Shown here: piece by piece, positions 47,071 to 55,570 of the stretch
How the letters are laid out: every line of letters begins with the position of its first letter
Position numbering within the stretch: the stretch's first letter is position 1
NCBI GenBank assembly: GCA_044867785.1
Contig: JBIOVM010000170.1
Span: forward strand, 1 to 64,000
Reading direction: 5' to 3'
DNA from: DASRDR01 sp044867785
GTDB taxonomy: Bacteria > Methylomirabilota > Methylomirabilia > Rokubacteriales > DASRDR01
DNA: 64,000 nt
Notes under the pieces: generated by a model
What the model was told of the DNA's origin: nothing
Seen by the model: the letters and a program-made list of their open reading frames with translations, nothing else
Database searches by the model: none
Program-made: the position numbers and the translations under genes

Positions 47071-47928
47071 TCAGCCCGCATCGGCCCGCGCACCGAGATC
47101 CAGCGACAGCCCCTCGGTGCCCGGGATGAGGTCGAAGGGCAGCTGCGCGTCGCCGCACGCCTGGTCGAGGAGCCGGCCGAGCGTCTCGTCGTCGTGCGAG
47201 GGATCGTGGTGGAACGTCACCAGCCGCCGCGCGCCGGTGGCGGTGGCGAACGCCAGCGCGTGGCTCAGCGCGCTGTGGCCCCAGCCGACGTGGTCGGCGT
47301 ACTCGGCCCCGCTGTACTGCGAGTCGTGGATCAGCGCGTCCACGCCCTCGGCGAGCGCGAACCCGGAGACCCAGTCGGGCGCGGCCGGCAGCCGGCCGAT
47401 CCCCAGCGCCGGCTCGTGGTCCGGCAGGTACGCGAGCCGGGCGCCGTCCGCGGTCACGCGGTACCCGACGGTCGGGCCCGGATGGCACACGAGCGCGGCG
47501 CTCATGTCGAACGGGCCGATCGCGAACCGTTCGAAGGGCACGTCGTGCAGGACGAGCTGGCACGGCAGGTCCCTGAGCCGCACGGGGAAGAGCGGCGGGG
47601 ACAGATAGCGGGTGAGCCGCTCGCGCAACGCCTGCGTCGTGGACGGGGGCCCCCAGAGATGCACCTCGCGTCCCGTCTCGAAGAAGGGGGCGAAGAAGCC
47701 CAGCCCCTGGATGTGGTCCATGTGCAGGTGGGTCAGGAGGACGTCGACCCGCCGGCCTTCGCCGCGCAGCGCAGCGCCCAGGCGCCGGATGCCGGTGCCG
47801 GCGTCCAGGACGAGGACGCTCCCGTCGGCGGCGCGGACCTCGACGCACGACGTATTGCCGCCGTAGCGCAGCGTCTCGGGGCCGGCCGCCGCAAGCGAGC
47901 CGCGCGTGCCCCAGAGGGTGAGCCTCAT
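47071..47928 (-). CDS. MBL-fold hydrolase (RNase Z/phosphodiesterase-like)
   Basis: 285 aa. MRLTLWGTRGS start, GGNTSCVEVR and LTHLHMDHIQGLGFF with HxHxDH give the metal site, VCHPGPTVGYRV and DALIHDSQYSGAEY the remaining ligands. The pattern fits the cyclic-phosphodiesterase/RNase Z-like MBL group commonly paired with sensor domains. ATG at 47926-47928 overlaps the stop of the upstream PAS gene (ATGA), so the two are translationally coupled and may act together in signalling. Confidence 0.9.
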   Translation of the reverse strand: MRLTLWGTRGSLAAAGPETLRYGGNTSCVEVRAADGSVLVLDAGTGIRRLGAALRGEGRRVDVLLTHLHMDHIQGLGFFAPFFETGREVHLWGPPSTTQALRERLTRYLSPPLFPVRLRDLPCQLVLHDVPFERFAIGPFDMSAALVCHPGPTVGYRVTADGARLAYLPDHEPALGIGRLPAAPDWVSGFALAEGVDALIHDSQYSGAEYADHVGWGHSALSHALAFATATGARRLVTFHHDPSHDDETLGRLLDQACGDAQLPFDLIPGTEGLSLDLGARADAG

Positions 47929-48320
47929 GCGAGCCGCTCCTCCCAGAAGATCGCCACGGCGCCGAGGTGGCGCCGGCCCTGCCCTTCGAGGGGGAACGCG
48001 GTCACGGCGATTCGCCGCGGCACGCCGTCCAGACCCCGAATCGCCATGGCGCGGTGGGCGGCGCGACGCTTCTGGAGCGCGATCGAGAGCGGCAGCTCCT
48101 CCGCCGAGAGCGGGCTCCCGTCCTCGGCCGTCGGGGTGAACGCCGTCGACCACTCGGCGAGCGGCATCTCCCCCGTCTCGTCGTAGCGGCGGCCCAGGAG
48201 TCGCTCGGCCGGCTCGTTGTAGTAGAGGAGGCTCCCGTCCGGATCGACGAGGAAGATCGGCACCGCCAGATAGCTGGCGAGCTGCCGCATGAGGATGAGC
48301 TCGACGGCCTTCTGCGCCAT
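47925..48320 (-). CDS. PAS-domain protein
   Basis: 131 aa, a single PAS domain: YLAVPIFLVDPDGSLLYYNEPAERLLGR at residues 16-43, then a fold ending GRRHLGAVAIFWEE. No output domain and no membrane segment. It is coupled by ATGA to an MBL-fold hydrolase, which could be the output partner. The ligand is unknown. ATG at 48318-48320. Confidence 0.85.
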   Translation of the reverse strand: MAQKAVELILMRQLASYLAVPIFLVDPDGSLLYYNEPAERLLGRRYDETGEMPLAEWSTAFTPTAEDGSPLSAEELPLSIALQKRRAAHRAMAIRGLDGVPRRIAVTAFPLEGQGRRHLGAVAIFWEERLA

Positions 48321-48399
48321 CGCGACCCTCCGTCTCTCGCGCGGCCGCCGACCGGGCGGCGGCGGCCTCAGCGCGCGCTCGGCCCGGGTCTCGGCGTGG

Positions 48400-49071
48400 T
48401 CACCGGGCAGGCGCGAGCCAGTCGGCCAGCTCCGTCAGCGTGGGGAACTCCTGGTCGGCCTTGCCCCCGTCGGAGGGCGCGTCGCCGTTCCGGTTGATCC
48501 ACGCGGTCGGCAGACCGAGCGCGCGAGCCGGCACCATGTCGTGGAAATAGCCCTGGCCGACGTGGAGCCACCGGCGATTGCCGATTGTCCGGCGGGCCGC
48601 CTCGAAGTGCGGAGGGGCGGGCTTGTACGACCGGACCTGCTGGGCGGTGACGATCAGCTCGAACTCGACGGTGAAGTGCCGGCGACTCGCCGCGAGCAGG
48701 TCGTCGTCGATGTTCGAGAGGATGCCCAGCCCGCAGCCGCCGGCGCGCAGGCGCTCGAGCGCGGCGTTGGTGTCGGGGAACGGGACCCAGCCCGGTACGC
48801 TGTCCGCGAGGAACCCCGCGCGAGCGGGGTCGAGCTCCCAGCCCAGGCGCGCTCCGACGCGACGCGCCGATTCCGCCAGCACCTCCCGATACGGCCGGTA
48901 GGGGCCCGCCTCGACCTCACGCTCGACCGCCATGTACGCCTGGAGGACGGCCGCGCGCTCGAGCCGGCGGCCGTCCGCCCAGGCGGCGCGGTGGAAGGCC
49001 CGGGCCAGGCCGCCCTCCCAGTCGACGAGCGTGCCGTAGCAGTCGAACGTCACGACGTCGTACGGAGGCAC
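48400..49071 (-). CDS. HAD-family hydrolase (haloacid dehalogenase type II-like)
   Basis: About 223 aa. Motif I is VVTFDCYGTLVDW with the nucleophilic aspartate, motif II LGILSNIDDD, motif III lysine in VRSYKPAPPHFE, and motif IV HVGQGYFHDMVPA with a weak acidic part. The GTG at 49069-49071 has GAGGG 6-8 nt upstream and sits right before the conserved start; a GTG at 49095 would overlap pxpA. It follows pxpA in the same run. Substrate unknown. Confidence 0.88.
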   Translation of the reverse strand: MPPYDVVTFDCYGTLVDWEGGLARAFHRAAWADGRRLERAAVLQAYMAVEREVEAGPYRPYREVLAESARRVGARLGWELDPARAGFLADSVPGWVPFPDTNAALERLRAGGCGLGILSNIDDDLLAASRRHFTVEFELIVTAQQVRSYKPAPPHFEAARRTIGNRRWLHVGQGYFHDMVPARALGLPTAWINRNGDAPSDGGKADQEFPTLTELADWLAPAR

Positions 49072-49082
49072 GGCGCCCTCGC

Positions 49083-49856
49083 CTAGGGGAGCCACTCCCG
49101 GAGCGGCCGCACCCGGACGTCGGCCGCTTCGAGCCCCTCGCGCACGGCGCGGACGATGCGCTCAGCCCCTGGGGTGTCGCCGTGACAGCAGATCGTCTGC
49201 ACGGACAGGTCGATGTCGACGCCGTCGATGGTCCGAACCTTGCCCTCGGCCGCCATGCGCACGGCCTGGGCCGCCGCCCGCCCGGGATCGGTGATGAGCG
49301 CGCCCGGCTTCCGGCGCGACACCAGGGTCCCGTCGACCTCGTAGGCTCGGTCCGCGAAGCCCTCGGACGCCACCCGCACGCCCATCTTCCGGCAGTGCGC
49401 GTCGTACTTGCCGGAGGCGAGCGTCATGAGGATGAGCCGCTCTCCCGACTCCCGCGCCGCTTGCCCGATCGCCTCCGCGATCGCCTCCTGCTGCTCGGCC
49501 ATCGTGTAGAGGATGCCGTGGGGCTTCACGTGCTGGAGGTCGGCGCCGGCCGCGCGGCAGAACTCCCGGACCGCGCCGGTCTGGTAGCAGACGTAGTCAC
49601 GGAGCTCCGCCGGCGTGACGTCCATGACGCGGCGGCCGAACCCCATGAGATCCGGGAGCGACGGGTGCGCCCCCAGCGCGACCCCGTGCTGCTGCGCGAG
49701 GGCCACGGTCTTGCGGATGACGTGCGGGTCGCCGCCGTGGAACCCGCACGCGATGTTAGCCGACGTGATGTACGGCATGATGGCCTCGTCGGCGCCGAGG
49801 GTCCATCGCCCGTACGACTCGCCCATGTCGCAGTTCAGGTCGATCACGCTCGCCAT
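49083..49856 (-). CDS. pxpA: 5-oxoprolinase subunit A (LamB/YcsF family)
   Basis: 257 aa. IDLNCDMGESYGRW, SANIACGFHGGDP and GAHPSLPDLMGFGRR are the LamB/YcsF signatures, with H and D residues of a TIM-barrel metal site. PxpA opens the ring of 5-oxoproline together with the PxpB-PxpC complex. ATG at 49854-49856 preceded by AGGAGG. It lies downstream of pxpB and pxpC in the usual cluster. Confidence 0.95.
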   Translation of the reverse strand: MASVIDLNCDMGESYGRWTLGADEAIMPYITSANIACGFHGGDPHVIRKTVALAQQHGVALGAHPSLPDLMGFGRRVMDVTPAELRDYVCYQTGAVREFCRAAGADLQHVKPHGILYTMAEQQEAIAEAIGQAARESGERLILMTLASGKYDAHCRKMGVRVASEGFADRAYEVDGTLVSRRKPGALITDPGRAAAQAVRMAAEGKVRTIDGVDIDLSVQTICCHGDTPGAERIVRAVREGLEAADVRVRPLREWLP

Positions 49857-49911
49857 CGCGTCACTCCTCCTGGGCGCCGCGGGCCGATCGGCCCGGCGTC
49901 GCCGGTTCGGT

Positions 49912-50862
49912 TCATCCCGCGACCGCGGGACCCGCGGCGCGCTCGAGCCAGGCGGCTTCGGCCCCGAGCGCCGCGTGAGCCTCTTCCAGCGTCACCTGCC
50001 GGAAGCGCACCCGGTGGCCCGGCCGCGTCTGACCGATCGCGCCGATGTCGACCCCGATCACGGTGGCGATCTTCGTGTAACCGCCCGTGGTCTGGCGATC
50101 CACCAGCAGCACGATCGGCTGCCCCTCGCCGGGCACCTGGATGCCGCCCAGCGGGATGCCGTCCGAGACGATGTCGTGGCCCCGGGCGTGCGCGATCACG
50201 GGCCCCTTCAGACGATACCCCATCCGGTCGGCCTGGGGAGTGACGTCGTAGGGGCTCTCGAGGAAGGCGCGAATGCCCTCCGCGGTGAAGCGGTCGTCCT
50301 GCGGGCCCAGGATGACGCGGCATTCCCGCTCGGCCGGATATTCGGGCCGGAGCGGCGCCGGGACCGCGCGGCCCTCGCGCCCGGCACCGGCCGGCGCGCC
50401 GATCGCGAGCGCGTCGCCTTTCTGGAGCGCCCGGCCCTCGAGCCCCCCGAGCCGCCCCCGGAGGTAGGTCGCGCGCGAGCCCAGCGCGCGCGGAACGTCG
50501 AGCCCGCCCACCACCGCGACGTAGGCACGGCAGCCGGCGCTCGCCATCTGGAAGGCGAGCACGTCGCCCGGCTGGACGCGAACGGCCGTCCAGGTCGGCG
50601 CCTCGTGCCCGTTGATCGTGAAGCCCATCGGGGCTCCCGTCACCGCGACGACCGCGGAGCGCCGGGCCTCGAGGCGGGGACCCTTGATGGTGCATTCCAG
50701 CGCGGCCGCCGTGTCCGGGTTCCCGACCAGCCGGTTGGCGACCAGGAAGGCGACGCGGTCCATCGGCCCCGACGGCGGGACGCCCACACGCTGATAGCCG
50801 AAGCGACCGAGGTCCTGGATCGTGGTCAGGAGGCCGGGATCGGCGACGACGAGCGTGCTCAG
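49912..50862 (-). CDS. pxpC: 5-oxoprolinase subunit C (biotin-dependent carboxylase-like/KipA family)
   Basis: About 316 aa from an apparent CTG start. The N-terminus VADPGLLTTIQDLGRFGYQ and GVPPSGPMD are the KipA/PxpC signatures, but between the in-frame TAA (50878-50880) and the first GTG (50785-50787) there is no ATG, GTG or TTG. The conserved N-terminus therefore needs a CTG at 50860-50862 (GAGG about 8 nt upstream) or another rare start; GTG 50787 would remove 25 conserved residues. Middle and C-terminal segments (GYTKIATVIGVDIGAIGQ) are complete. Partner of PxpB. Confidence 0.88.
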   Translation of the reverse strand: MSTLVVADPGLLTTIQDLGRFGYQRVGVPPSGPMDRVAFLVANRLVGNPDTAAALECTIKGPRLEARRSAVVAVTGAPMGFTINGHEAPTWTAVRVQPGDVLAFQMASAGCRAYVAVVGGLDVPRALGSRATYLRGRLGGLEGRALQKGDALAIGAPAGAGREGRAVPAPLRPEYPAERECRVILGPQDDRFTAEGIRAFLESPYDVTPQADRMGYRLKGPVIAHARGHDIVSDGIPLGGIQVPGEGQPIVLLVDRQTTGGYTKIATVIGVDIGAIGQTRPGHRVRFRQVTLEEAHAALGAEAAWLERAAGPAVAG

Positions 50863-50949
50863 CGGGCTACCCTCGGCTTAGTCGATCCGACGGCCTTCGG
50901 CGAGTGGCGCACGCTCCGGCCCCTCCCGCCGCCCCTGGCGGCCCCCCGG

Positions 50950-51684
50950 TCACGCCGCGTCCTCGATGCGGGGACGGTAGGCGCCGGCCGCCACGCGCTC
51001 GGCGACGGCGTCGAACTCCGCCGCGTCGATCGGCCGGAAACGGACGTGATCCCCGGCCCGGAGGAGGATGGGGTCGGGCGCGGCGGGGTCGTAGAGCCGC
51101 ACCGGCGTCCGCCCGAGCAGCCAGAAGCCACCCGGGCTCTCCACGGAGTAGATGGACGTTTGCGTGCCGCCGATCCCGACGCTGCCGGCGGGAGTCTTGA
51201 TCCGGGGCCGGTCGAGGCGCGGGATCGTGAGCTCGGGTGGCTGGCCGGCCATGTACGGAAGCCCCGGCGTGAAGCCGACGAAGTACACGTAGTGCTCGGT
51301 GCCGGCGTGGAGGCGGACGACGTCCTCGGGTGTCAGCCCGAGCCGGCGGGCCACCGTCTCCAGATCGGGTCCGTGCACGCCCCCGTAGGCGCACGGAAGC
51401 TCCACCCGGCGGCCGGCGGGGGGGCGTGCGACTGCGAGGCCGGCGACCAGGTCCGAGAGCCGCGCGCGGAGCGTGGCCCATGGCAGGACGAGCGGGTCGT
51501 AGTGGACGAGGAGGGACCGGAACGTCGGAATCGTGTCGACGAGCCCCGGCAGCCCCGCGTCGAGGAGCAGGCGCTCGAGCGTCAACGCGCGGGTGTTGGC
51601 CTCCCGCGAGATGTCGTCGCCCAGCTCGACCGACACCGCCCCGTCCCCGGCGGGGAGAAAGCGCGGCGTCGAGTAGACGCCCAT
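50950..51684 (-). CDS. pxpB: 5-oxoprolinase subunit B (KipI family)
   Basis: 244 aa. FLPAGDGAVSVELGDDIS at the N-terminus and VGFTPGLPYMAG, followed by SVGIGGTQTSIYSVESPGGF, are typical of KipI/PxpB (allophanate hydrolase subunit 1-like). Works with PxpC to phosphorylate 5-oxoproline. ATG at 51682-51684, 22 nt after the DUF1445 gene. Confidence 0.94.
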   Translation of the reverse strand: MGVYSTPRFLPAGDGAVSVELGDDISREANTRALTLERLLLDAGLPGLVDTIPTFRSLLVHYDPLVLPWATLRARLSDLVAGLAVARPPAGRRVELPCAYGGVHGPDLETVARRLGLTPEDVVRLHAGTEHYVYFVGFTPGLPYMAGQPPELTIPRLDRPRIKTPAGSVGIGGTQTSIYSVESPGGFWLLGRTPVRLYDPAAPDPILLRAGDHVRFRPIDAAEFDAVAERVAAGAYRPRIEDAA

Positions 51685-51706
51685 CCGGTCGGGAGGCGCC
51701 GCGCGG

Positions 51707-52492
51707 CTAGAGCGCCGCGAGCGCGTGGTCCGGGAGGTCGGTGACGAACATGTGGCCGGGCGCGTGGGTGATCACGAGCGGCGCCTTGGCTTCGAGCGCC
51801 ACCGCCTGGGGCGTCACCCCGCACGCCCAGAACACCGGCTGCTCGCCGGCGAGCAGCGTGGGCGGCTCGCCCCAATCGGGCTTCATCACGTCGGCCACGC
51901 CGATCAGCCCCGGATCGCCCACGTGGACGGGCGCCCCGTGGGCCATCGGATAGCGCGCCGTGACGGTCACCGCCCGCGGCACGAGCGGCGCGGGAATCGG
52001 CCGCATGGACACCACCATGGGACCCCGGAAGGCGCCGGCCGGACGGCACTGGACGTTCGTCCGGAACATGGGGACGATCCGCTGCTCCTCGATGTGGCGC
52101 ACGGGAACGCCCGACTGCAAGAGCGCCGACTCGAACGTGAAGGAGCAGCCGAGGAGGAAGGCGACGAAATCGTCCCGCCACTCGTGCGTGATGTCGGTCA
52201 CCTCGGCCGTGAGACGCCCGTCCCGATAGATCCGGTACTTCGGGACGTCCGAGCGGAGGTCGGCGCCGGGCGCGACACCCGCGGGCTCGGGATTCCCCGG
52301 ATCGGTGACCTCGATCAGGGGGCAGGGCCGAGGGTTCCGCTGGCAGAAGACCAGGAAATCGTAGGCTTGCGCCTGGGGCAGGATCACGAGATTCGCCTGG
52401 ACGTACCCGGGCGCCAGCCCGGCGGTTCCCCCCGTGTAGCGCCCCTGCCGAATGGCCTGCCGGATCTCCTTCGGTGTCCGCCCGGGCTCCAT
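51707..52492 (-). CDS. DUF1445 putative hydro-lyase
   Basis: 261 aa, the family length. KEIRQAIRQGRYTGGTAGLAPGYVQANLVIL at the N-terminus (given here as the family start) and later FWACGVTPQAVALEAKAPL and THAPGHMFVTDLPD are the DUF1445 hallmarks. Related proteins include a mitochondrial D-glutamate cyclase, which forms 5-oxoproline from D-glutamate; with pxpA-C adjacent, this fits a pathway from D-glutamate to glutamate. ATG at 52490-52492 with AGGAGG 8 nt upstream. First gene of the pxp run; a REP-like arm lies 98 nt upstream. Confidence 0.9.
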   Translation of the reverse strand: MEPGRTPKEIRQAIRQGRYTGGTAGLAPGYVQANLVILPQAQAYDFLVFCQRNPRPCPLIEVTDPGNPEPAGVAPGADLRSDVPKYRIYRDGRLTAEVTDITHEWRDDFVAFLLGCSFTFESALLQSGVPVRHIEEQRIVPMFRTNVQCRPAGAFRGPMVVSMRPIPAPLVPRAVTVTARYPMAHGAPVHVGDPGLIGVADVMKPDWGEPPTLLAGEQPVFWACGVTPQAVALEAKAPLVITHAPGHMFVTDLPDHALAAL

Positions 52493-52590
52493 CGCGCTCG
52501 CCTCCTGGGTCCTCGGTCGAGGTCGGATCTTCGCGCCGCCGGCCCCCGCCGTCATCGCCGGCTCGGGTCCTTCCGGTGGCGCGTCGGGTG

Positions 52591-52618
52591 AAATGTCGGG
52601 AAGTGAAAGTCTGACCCC
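52591..52618 (+). repeat. Single 28-nt copy of the hyuAB repeat arm
   Basis: Identical over 28 nt to the arm at 43286-43313. It is followed by an 8-bp inverted repeat CCGGCATT (52617-52624) / AATGCCGG (52640-52647). The second long arm is missing, so this is a half or remnant element in the 212-nt gap between the DUF1445 gene and a small exported-protein gene. Confidence 0.9.
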
Positions 52619-52668
52619 GGCATTATGGCCCACGGAGAGAATGCCGGCAACGGGCCTCGCCTGTTGGG

Positions 52669-52698
52669 TTGACAGGCGGCGGGGTGGAGGCGTAGCGT
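52669..52698 (+). promoter_or_regulatory. Promoter of the small exported protein (leaderless)
   Basis: Perfect TTGACA (52669-52674), 18 nt, TAGCGT (52693-52698). Only 6 nt separate the -10 from the ATG at 52705, so transcription should begin at the A of the start codon. No ribosome binding site is present. Confidence 0.6.
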
Positions 52699-52704
52699 CG
52701 AGCT

Positions 52705-53058
52705 ATGGCTCTATGGGCACGTGTCGCGGCTGTCAGCGCCCTCGCGGTGGCGCTGGGGGGCGGGATGGCGTACGCGGGCAGCGACCCGACCACCGCGGCG
52801 GGGACGCTCGCGGCGCCCGTTACGCCGAGCCCGGCGAGCGAGCTGCCGCTGGTCCTCTCGATCCGCGCCCTGTCCGTCGGTCCGACGGCGTTTCCCCAGG
52901 TTCCAGAGGTCGAGCGCGTCACCGCGCCGACCGGAGCCGGGACCACCCGCTGGCCCACGGGCGAGATCGCGAAGGGTGTCTACCTCCACGTGAACCCGGT
53001 GTGCCTCCCGGGCGTGGACGAGCCCCTCATCCCCAGCGCGCGCCCGCGTCGCCGCTAG
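52705..53058 (+). CDS. Small exported hypothetical protein
   Basis: 117 aa, not recognised. Signal peptide MALWARVAAVSALAVALGG ending MAYAG (cut near 25). The mature part is Ala/Pro/Thr-rich, with one cysteine in HVNPVCLPGVDEPL. The stop codon lies inside the first copy of a 20-bp tandem repeat. Preceded by a TTGACA promoter that would give a leaderless message, which argues that the gene is real. Confidence 0.55.
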   Translation: MALWARVAAVSALAVALGGGMAYAGSDPTTAAGTLAAPVTPSPASELPLVLSIRALSVGPTAFPQVPEVERVTAPTGAGTTRWPTGEIAKGVYLHVNPVCLPGVDEPLIPSARPRRR

Positions 53059-53093
53059 CATCCGTCGCGCGCGGCTAGCATCCGTCGCGCGCG
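53054..53093. repeat. 20-bp direct tandem duplication
   Basis: Two identical 20-bp units (53054-53073 and 53074-53093), each starting GCTAGCATCC and ending in alternating CG. The first contains the stop codon of the small exported protein; the second copy therefore also contains TAG. Slippage duplication is likely. Confidence 0.9.
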
Positions 53094-53127
53094 CGGGCCG
53101 CTCGAGCGCGCCCGCCCCGACCTTCCC

Positions 53128-53646
53128 GTGACGATCTCGGTGTTCCGGGTCCGCGGTGCGACCGTCGCCGATGCCGCCCCGATCTGCCGGATCTACAACC
53201 AGGGCATCGAGGACCGGGTTGCCACGCTGGAAACCGAGCTGCGGACACCCGCGGAGCGCGCCGAGTGGCTCCGGGCGCGGGACGCGCGGCATCCCGTGCT
53301 CGTCGGCGAGGCCGACGGGGTCGTCGTGGGATGGGCGAGCCTCAACGTGTTCAACGCCCGCCGGGCGTACGACCAGGTCGCCGACCTCTCCCTCTACGTC
53401 GAGCGCGAGTGGCGGGGCCGGGGCGCCGGGCGCCAGCTCCTCGAGGCACTCGTCGCGAGGGCGCGCGATCTCGGCTTCCACAAGCTCGTGCTGGCTGCGT
53501 TCCCCTGGAACGAGGCCGGCATGCGCGCGTACCGGCGGGCGGGCTTCCGCGACGTAGGGGTCTACCGGGAGCAGGGGCGACTGGACGGGCGCTGGGTCGA
53601 CACGATCGTCATGGAGAAGATCCTGGACGGCCCCAACGCCCACTGA
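53128..53646 (+). CDS. GNAT N-acetyltransferase (phosphinothricin acetyltransferase-like)
   Basis: 172 aa. VRGATVADAAPICRIYNQGIEDRVATLE is the N-terminus typical of the PAT/PPT acetyltransferase group, VEREWRGRGAGRQLLEALV holds the acetyl-CoA loop R/Q-x-x-G-x-G/A, and FPWNEAGMRAYRRAGFRDVG the final strand. Acetylates an amine using acetyl-CoA; the substrate may be an amino acid analogue but is unknown. GTG start at 53128, without a clear ribosome binding site. Confidence 0.9.
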   Translation: MTISVFRVRGATVADAAPICRIYNQGIEDRVATLETELRTPAERAEWLRARDARHPVLVGEADGVVVGWASLNVFNARRAYDQVADLSLYVEREWRGRGAGRQLLEALVARARDLGFHKLVLAAFPWNEAGMRAYRRAGFRDVGVYREQGRLDGRWVDTIVMEKILDGPNAH

Positions 53647-53676
53647 CGGGGCTCAGACTTCGACGGGCCCAGACTT

Positions 53677-53740
53677 CGCCATCGGGACGCTCCCGCCGGC
53701 CATCGGCCGAAGCGCCCCGATGGCGGGGTCTGACCCCGCC
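53677..53740. terminator. Hairpins between convergent GNAT and LarA-like genes
   Basis: CGCCATCGGG (53677-53686) pairs perfectly with CCCGATGGCG (53716-53725), followed by GGCGGGGTC (53722-53730), one base, GACCCCGCC (53732-53740). CAGACTTCG occurs twice just before (53654, 53670). No T-run, so a Rho-independent bidirectional terminator or a degenerate REP element are both possible. Confidence 0.45.
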
Positions 53741-55011
53741 TAGAACGGCTGGAGGGCGCCGGTCGGGTCGAAGGCGATCGGGGCGGGATCGCCGACCGGG
53801 GACAGGTCGTCCCGCTTGGCGACCTCGGCCAGCAGGTTCTCCGAGACGTCCACCTCGGTGATCTTGAGTGTGTTCTTGATCCGCACGACCCGCGCATCCT
53901 CCACGCGGTCAAGCCCGAGACAGGAAAGCGCGACGCCGATGGCCTCCTGCGTCGAGTCGAGCGTCGCCGGCATCTTGCAGCCGGCCGGCGAGCATGCGGT
54001 AAGGCCGTTCACGTAGGTGGCCTCCCAGTCGATCTTGTCGACGAGCCGGCGCGTCGTGAAGTCCGCGCTCCCGATGCCGATGGCGTTGCCGTAGGTATGC
54101 GCGGTCAGGTCGCACACCACGACGAACGTGACCTTCGGGCTCGTGTACGGCGGCTCGAAGAAGGTCCCGTGCCGGCCGATGATGTTCGAGTCCATGCCGG
54201 AGCCCGAGATGTCCTTGCCCATCTCGTCGACGATCAGGAGATCGATCTGCTCGAACGGCAGCCGCGCCATCCAGCTCTTGGCCTTCCGCAGGAGCTCGCG
54301 CTCGCCGTCCTCCAGCGTGGCGGGGAGGAACGCCTGGACGAGCGCCGTCTCGTCGTATCCGTTCTCCACGATGCCGAGGCCGAAGGCGATCCGCGCCTTC
54401 CGCAGGACCTCACGCCCGAAGGCCCGGACCATCGGCTCGTACCGGTGCCGAACGGCCGCCCGGTGCGCCTGAACGGCGCCGCGATGCTTGCCGACGCCGA
54501 TCGTCATCATCTTGAAGAGCCCCGACTCGATCTCGCCGACGAAGTCCGTGTGCGGCTTCACGCGATTGAGCACGCCGATCCAGTCGGCCTCGGCGGCATA
54601 CCGATCCAGCCACACGGGCAGCCCGAGCGCTTCCCCGAGCGGGACGACGTCCATCGTGGCCCGCACCGGGCACCCCATCGTGGCCTCGGTGATCCCGTAG
54701 TGCTCGAGCACGGAGCGCTGGCCGTCAGCCGTCCCCCCGCCGTGGCTGCCCATCGCGGGAAAGATGAACGGCCGGGCGCCGAGCGCCTTGACGTGCTCCA
54801 CCGCGGCCTTGGCGATCACGTCGATGTTCACGATGCCGCGGCTGCCAACCGCCAGCGCCACGCTCTGCCCGGGCTTGATCGGCAGCGCCAGGCTCCCGAG
54901 CGTCTGCCGCACGGCGCCGGGGATGTCCTGGAGCATCGGGCCCGCGAACTGCTGCTTGATGCGGGCCATGCGAGGCAGATGGGACGCACGCGGAATCCCG
55001 GTCAGCTTCAT
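53740..55011 (-). CDS. LarA-like lactate racemase-domain protein (DUF2088)
   Basis: 423 aa. VALAVGSRGIVNIDVIAKAAVEHV near the N-terminus, FIFPAMGSHGGGTADGQ and VLNRVKPHTDFVGEIESGLFKM match the LarA/DUF2088 fold. True LarA uses a nickel-pincer cofactor made by LarB, LarC and LarE, none of which is here, so the function may differ (many DUF2088 proteins are uncharacterised racemases or epimerases). It follows a lipoprotein gene, 25 nt away. Confidence 0.85.
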   Translation of the reverse strand: MKLTGIPRASHLPRMARIKQQFAGPMLQDIPGAVRQTLGSLALPIKPGQSVALAVGSRGIVNIDVIAKAAVEHVKALGARPFIFPAMGSHGGGTADGQRSVLEHYGITEATMGCPVRATMDVVPLGEALGLPVWLDRYAAEADWIGVLNRVKPHTDFVGEIESGLFKMMTIGVGKHRGAVQAHRAAVRHRYEPMVRAFGREVLRKARIAFGLGIVENGYDETALVQAFLPATLEDGERELLRKAKSWMARLPFEQIDLLIVDEMGKDISGSGMDSNIIGRHGTFFEPPYTSPKVTFVVVCDLTAHTYGNAIGIGSADFTTRRLVDKIDWEATYVNGLTACSPAGCKMPATLDSTQEAIGVALSCLGLDRVEDARVVRIKNTLKITEVDVSENLLAEVAKRDDLSPVGDPAPIAFDPTGALQPF

Positions 55012-55036
55012 CGCGATCCTCCTGGAATGACGGCCG

Positions 55037-55474
55037 TCACTTCGGCTTGGTGAGCTCGTTCCGCACGGCGCCCCCGTCGGCGGTGGTACCCTGCCATTTC
55101 CAGACCCAGTTCTTCCCGTCCTGGCTTTCGTGGAAGGTCATCGTCCCCTTCGAGGTCGCCGTCTCGTAGACCACCCCGCCGTCGACGACGCGCATGATTC
55201 CGGGTCGCTGGGCCCCGGGCATGCCGCGGAGCACGGTGTAGAAGGCGCCCGTGTCCTGGATGACGGCCTGGATGGCTTGCGGCTGCGCCTGCTGGATCAG
55301 CTCCGACCCGTACCAGTTGCCGGCCAATATCCTGAAGTCGCCGGGCTGCATGATCCGGGCCGGGCCCGCCGGCGGCGTCGCGGCGCACCCGGCCAGTGTC
55401 GCGGCAAGGCCGACCCCGCCCAGCGCCACCCTCGCCCGCCGAGCCACACCCGACCGCGCGCTGCTCTCGAACAT
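55037..55474 (-). CDS. Hypothetical lipoprotein
   Basis: 145 aa. The start at ATG 55472-55474 has GAGGAGG upstream and gives a lipoprotein signal with LAGC lipobox (GLAATLAGCAATP). The mature part (GDFRILAGNWYGSELIQQ ... GTMTFHESQDGKNWVW) looks like a small beta-sheet domain and is not recognised. Transcribed from TTGGCC-N17-TATCTT. Upstream of the LarA-like gene; no functional link is evident. Confidence 0.7.
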   Translation of the reverse strand: MFESSARSGVARRARVALGGVGLAATLAGCAATPPAGPARIMQPGDFRILAGNWYGSELIQQAQPQAIQAVIQDTGAFYTVLRGMPGAQRPGIMRVVDGGVVYETATSKGTMTFHESQDGKNWVWKWQGTTADGGAVRNELTKPK

Positions 55475-55541
55475 GGTGTCAGCCTCCTCTGGGCCCCGGG
55501 CACACGGAGCTGCGGCGCTCGGGACGCCTCGCGCCGAGTAG

Positions 55542-55570
55542 AAGATACGCGCGTTGGCGGCCCTGGCCAA
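55542..55570 (-). promoter_or_regulatory. Putative promoter of the lipoprotein-LarA unit
   Basis: Minus strand: TTGGCC (55570-55565), 17 nt, TATCTT (55547-55542). Transcript start near 55535, about 60 nt before the ATG at 55474. Divergent from the bamD promoter 100 nt away. Confidence 0.45.

Noticed and set aside
53740..55011. Assigning true lactate racemase activity to the LarA-like protein
   Set aside because: The cofactor genes larB, larC and larE are absent from the window, and DUF2088 contains many proteins of other function.
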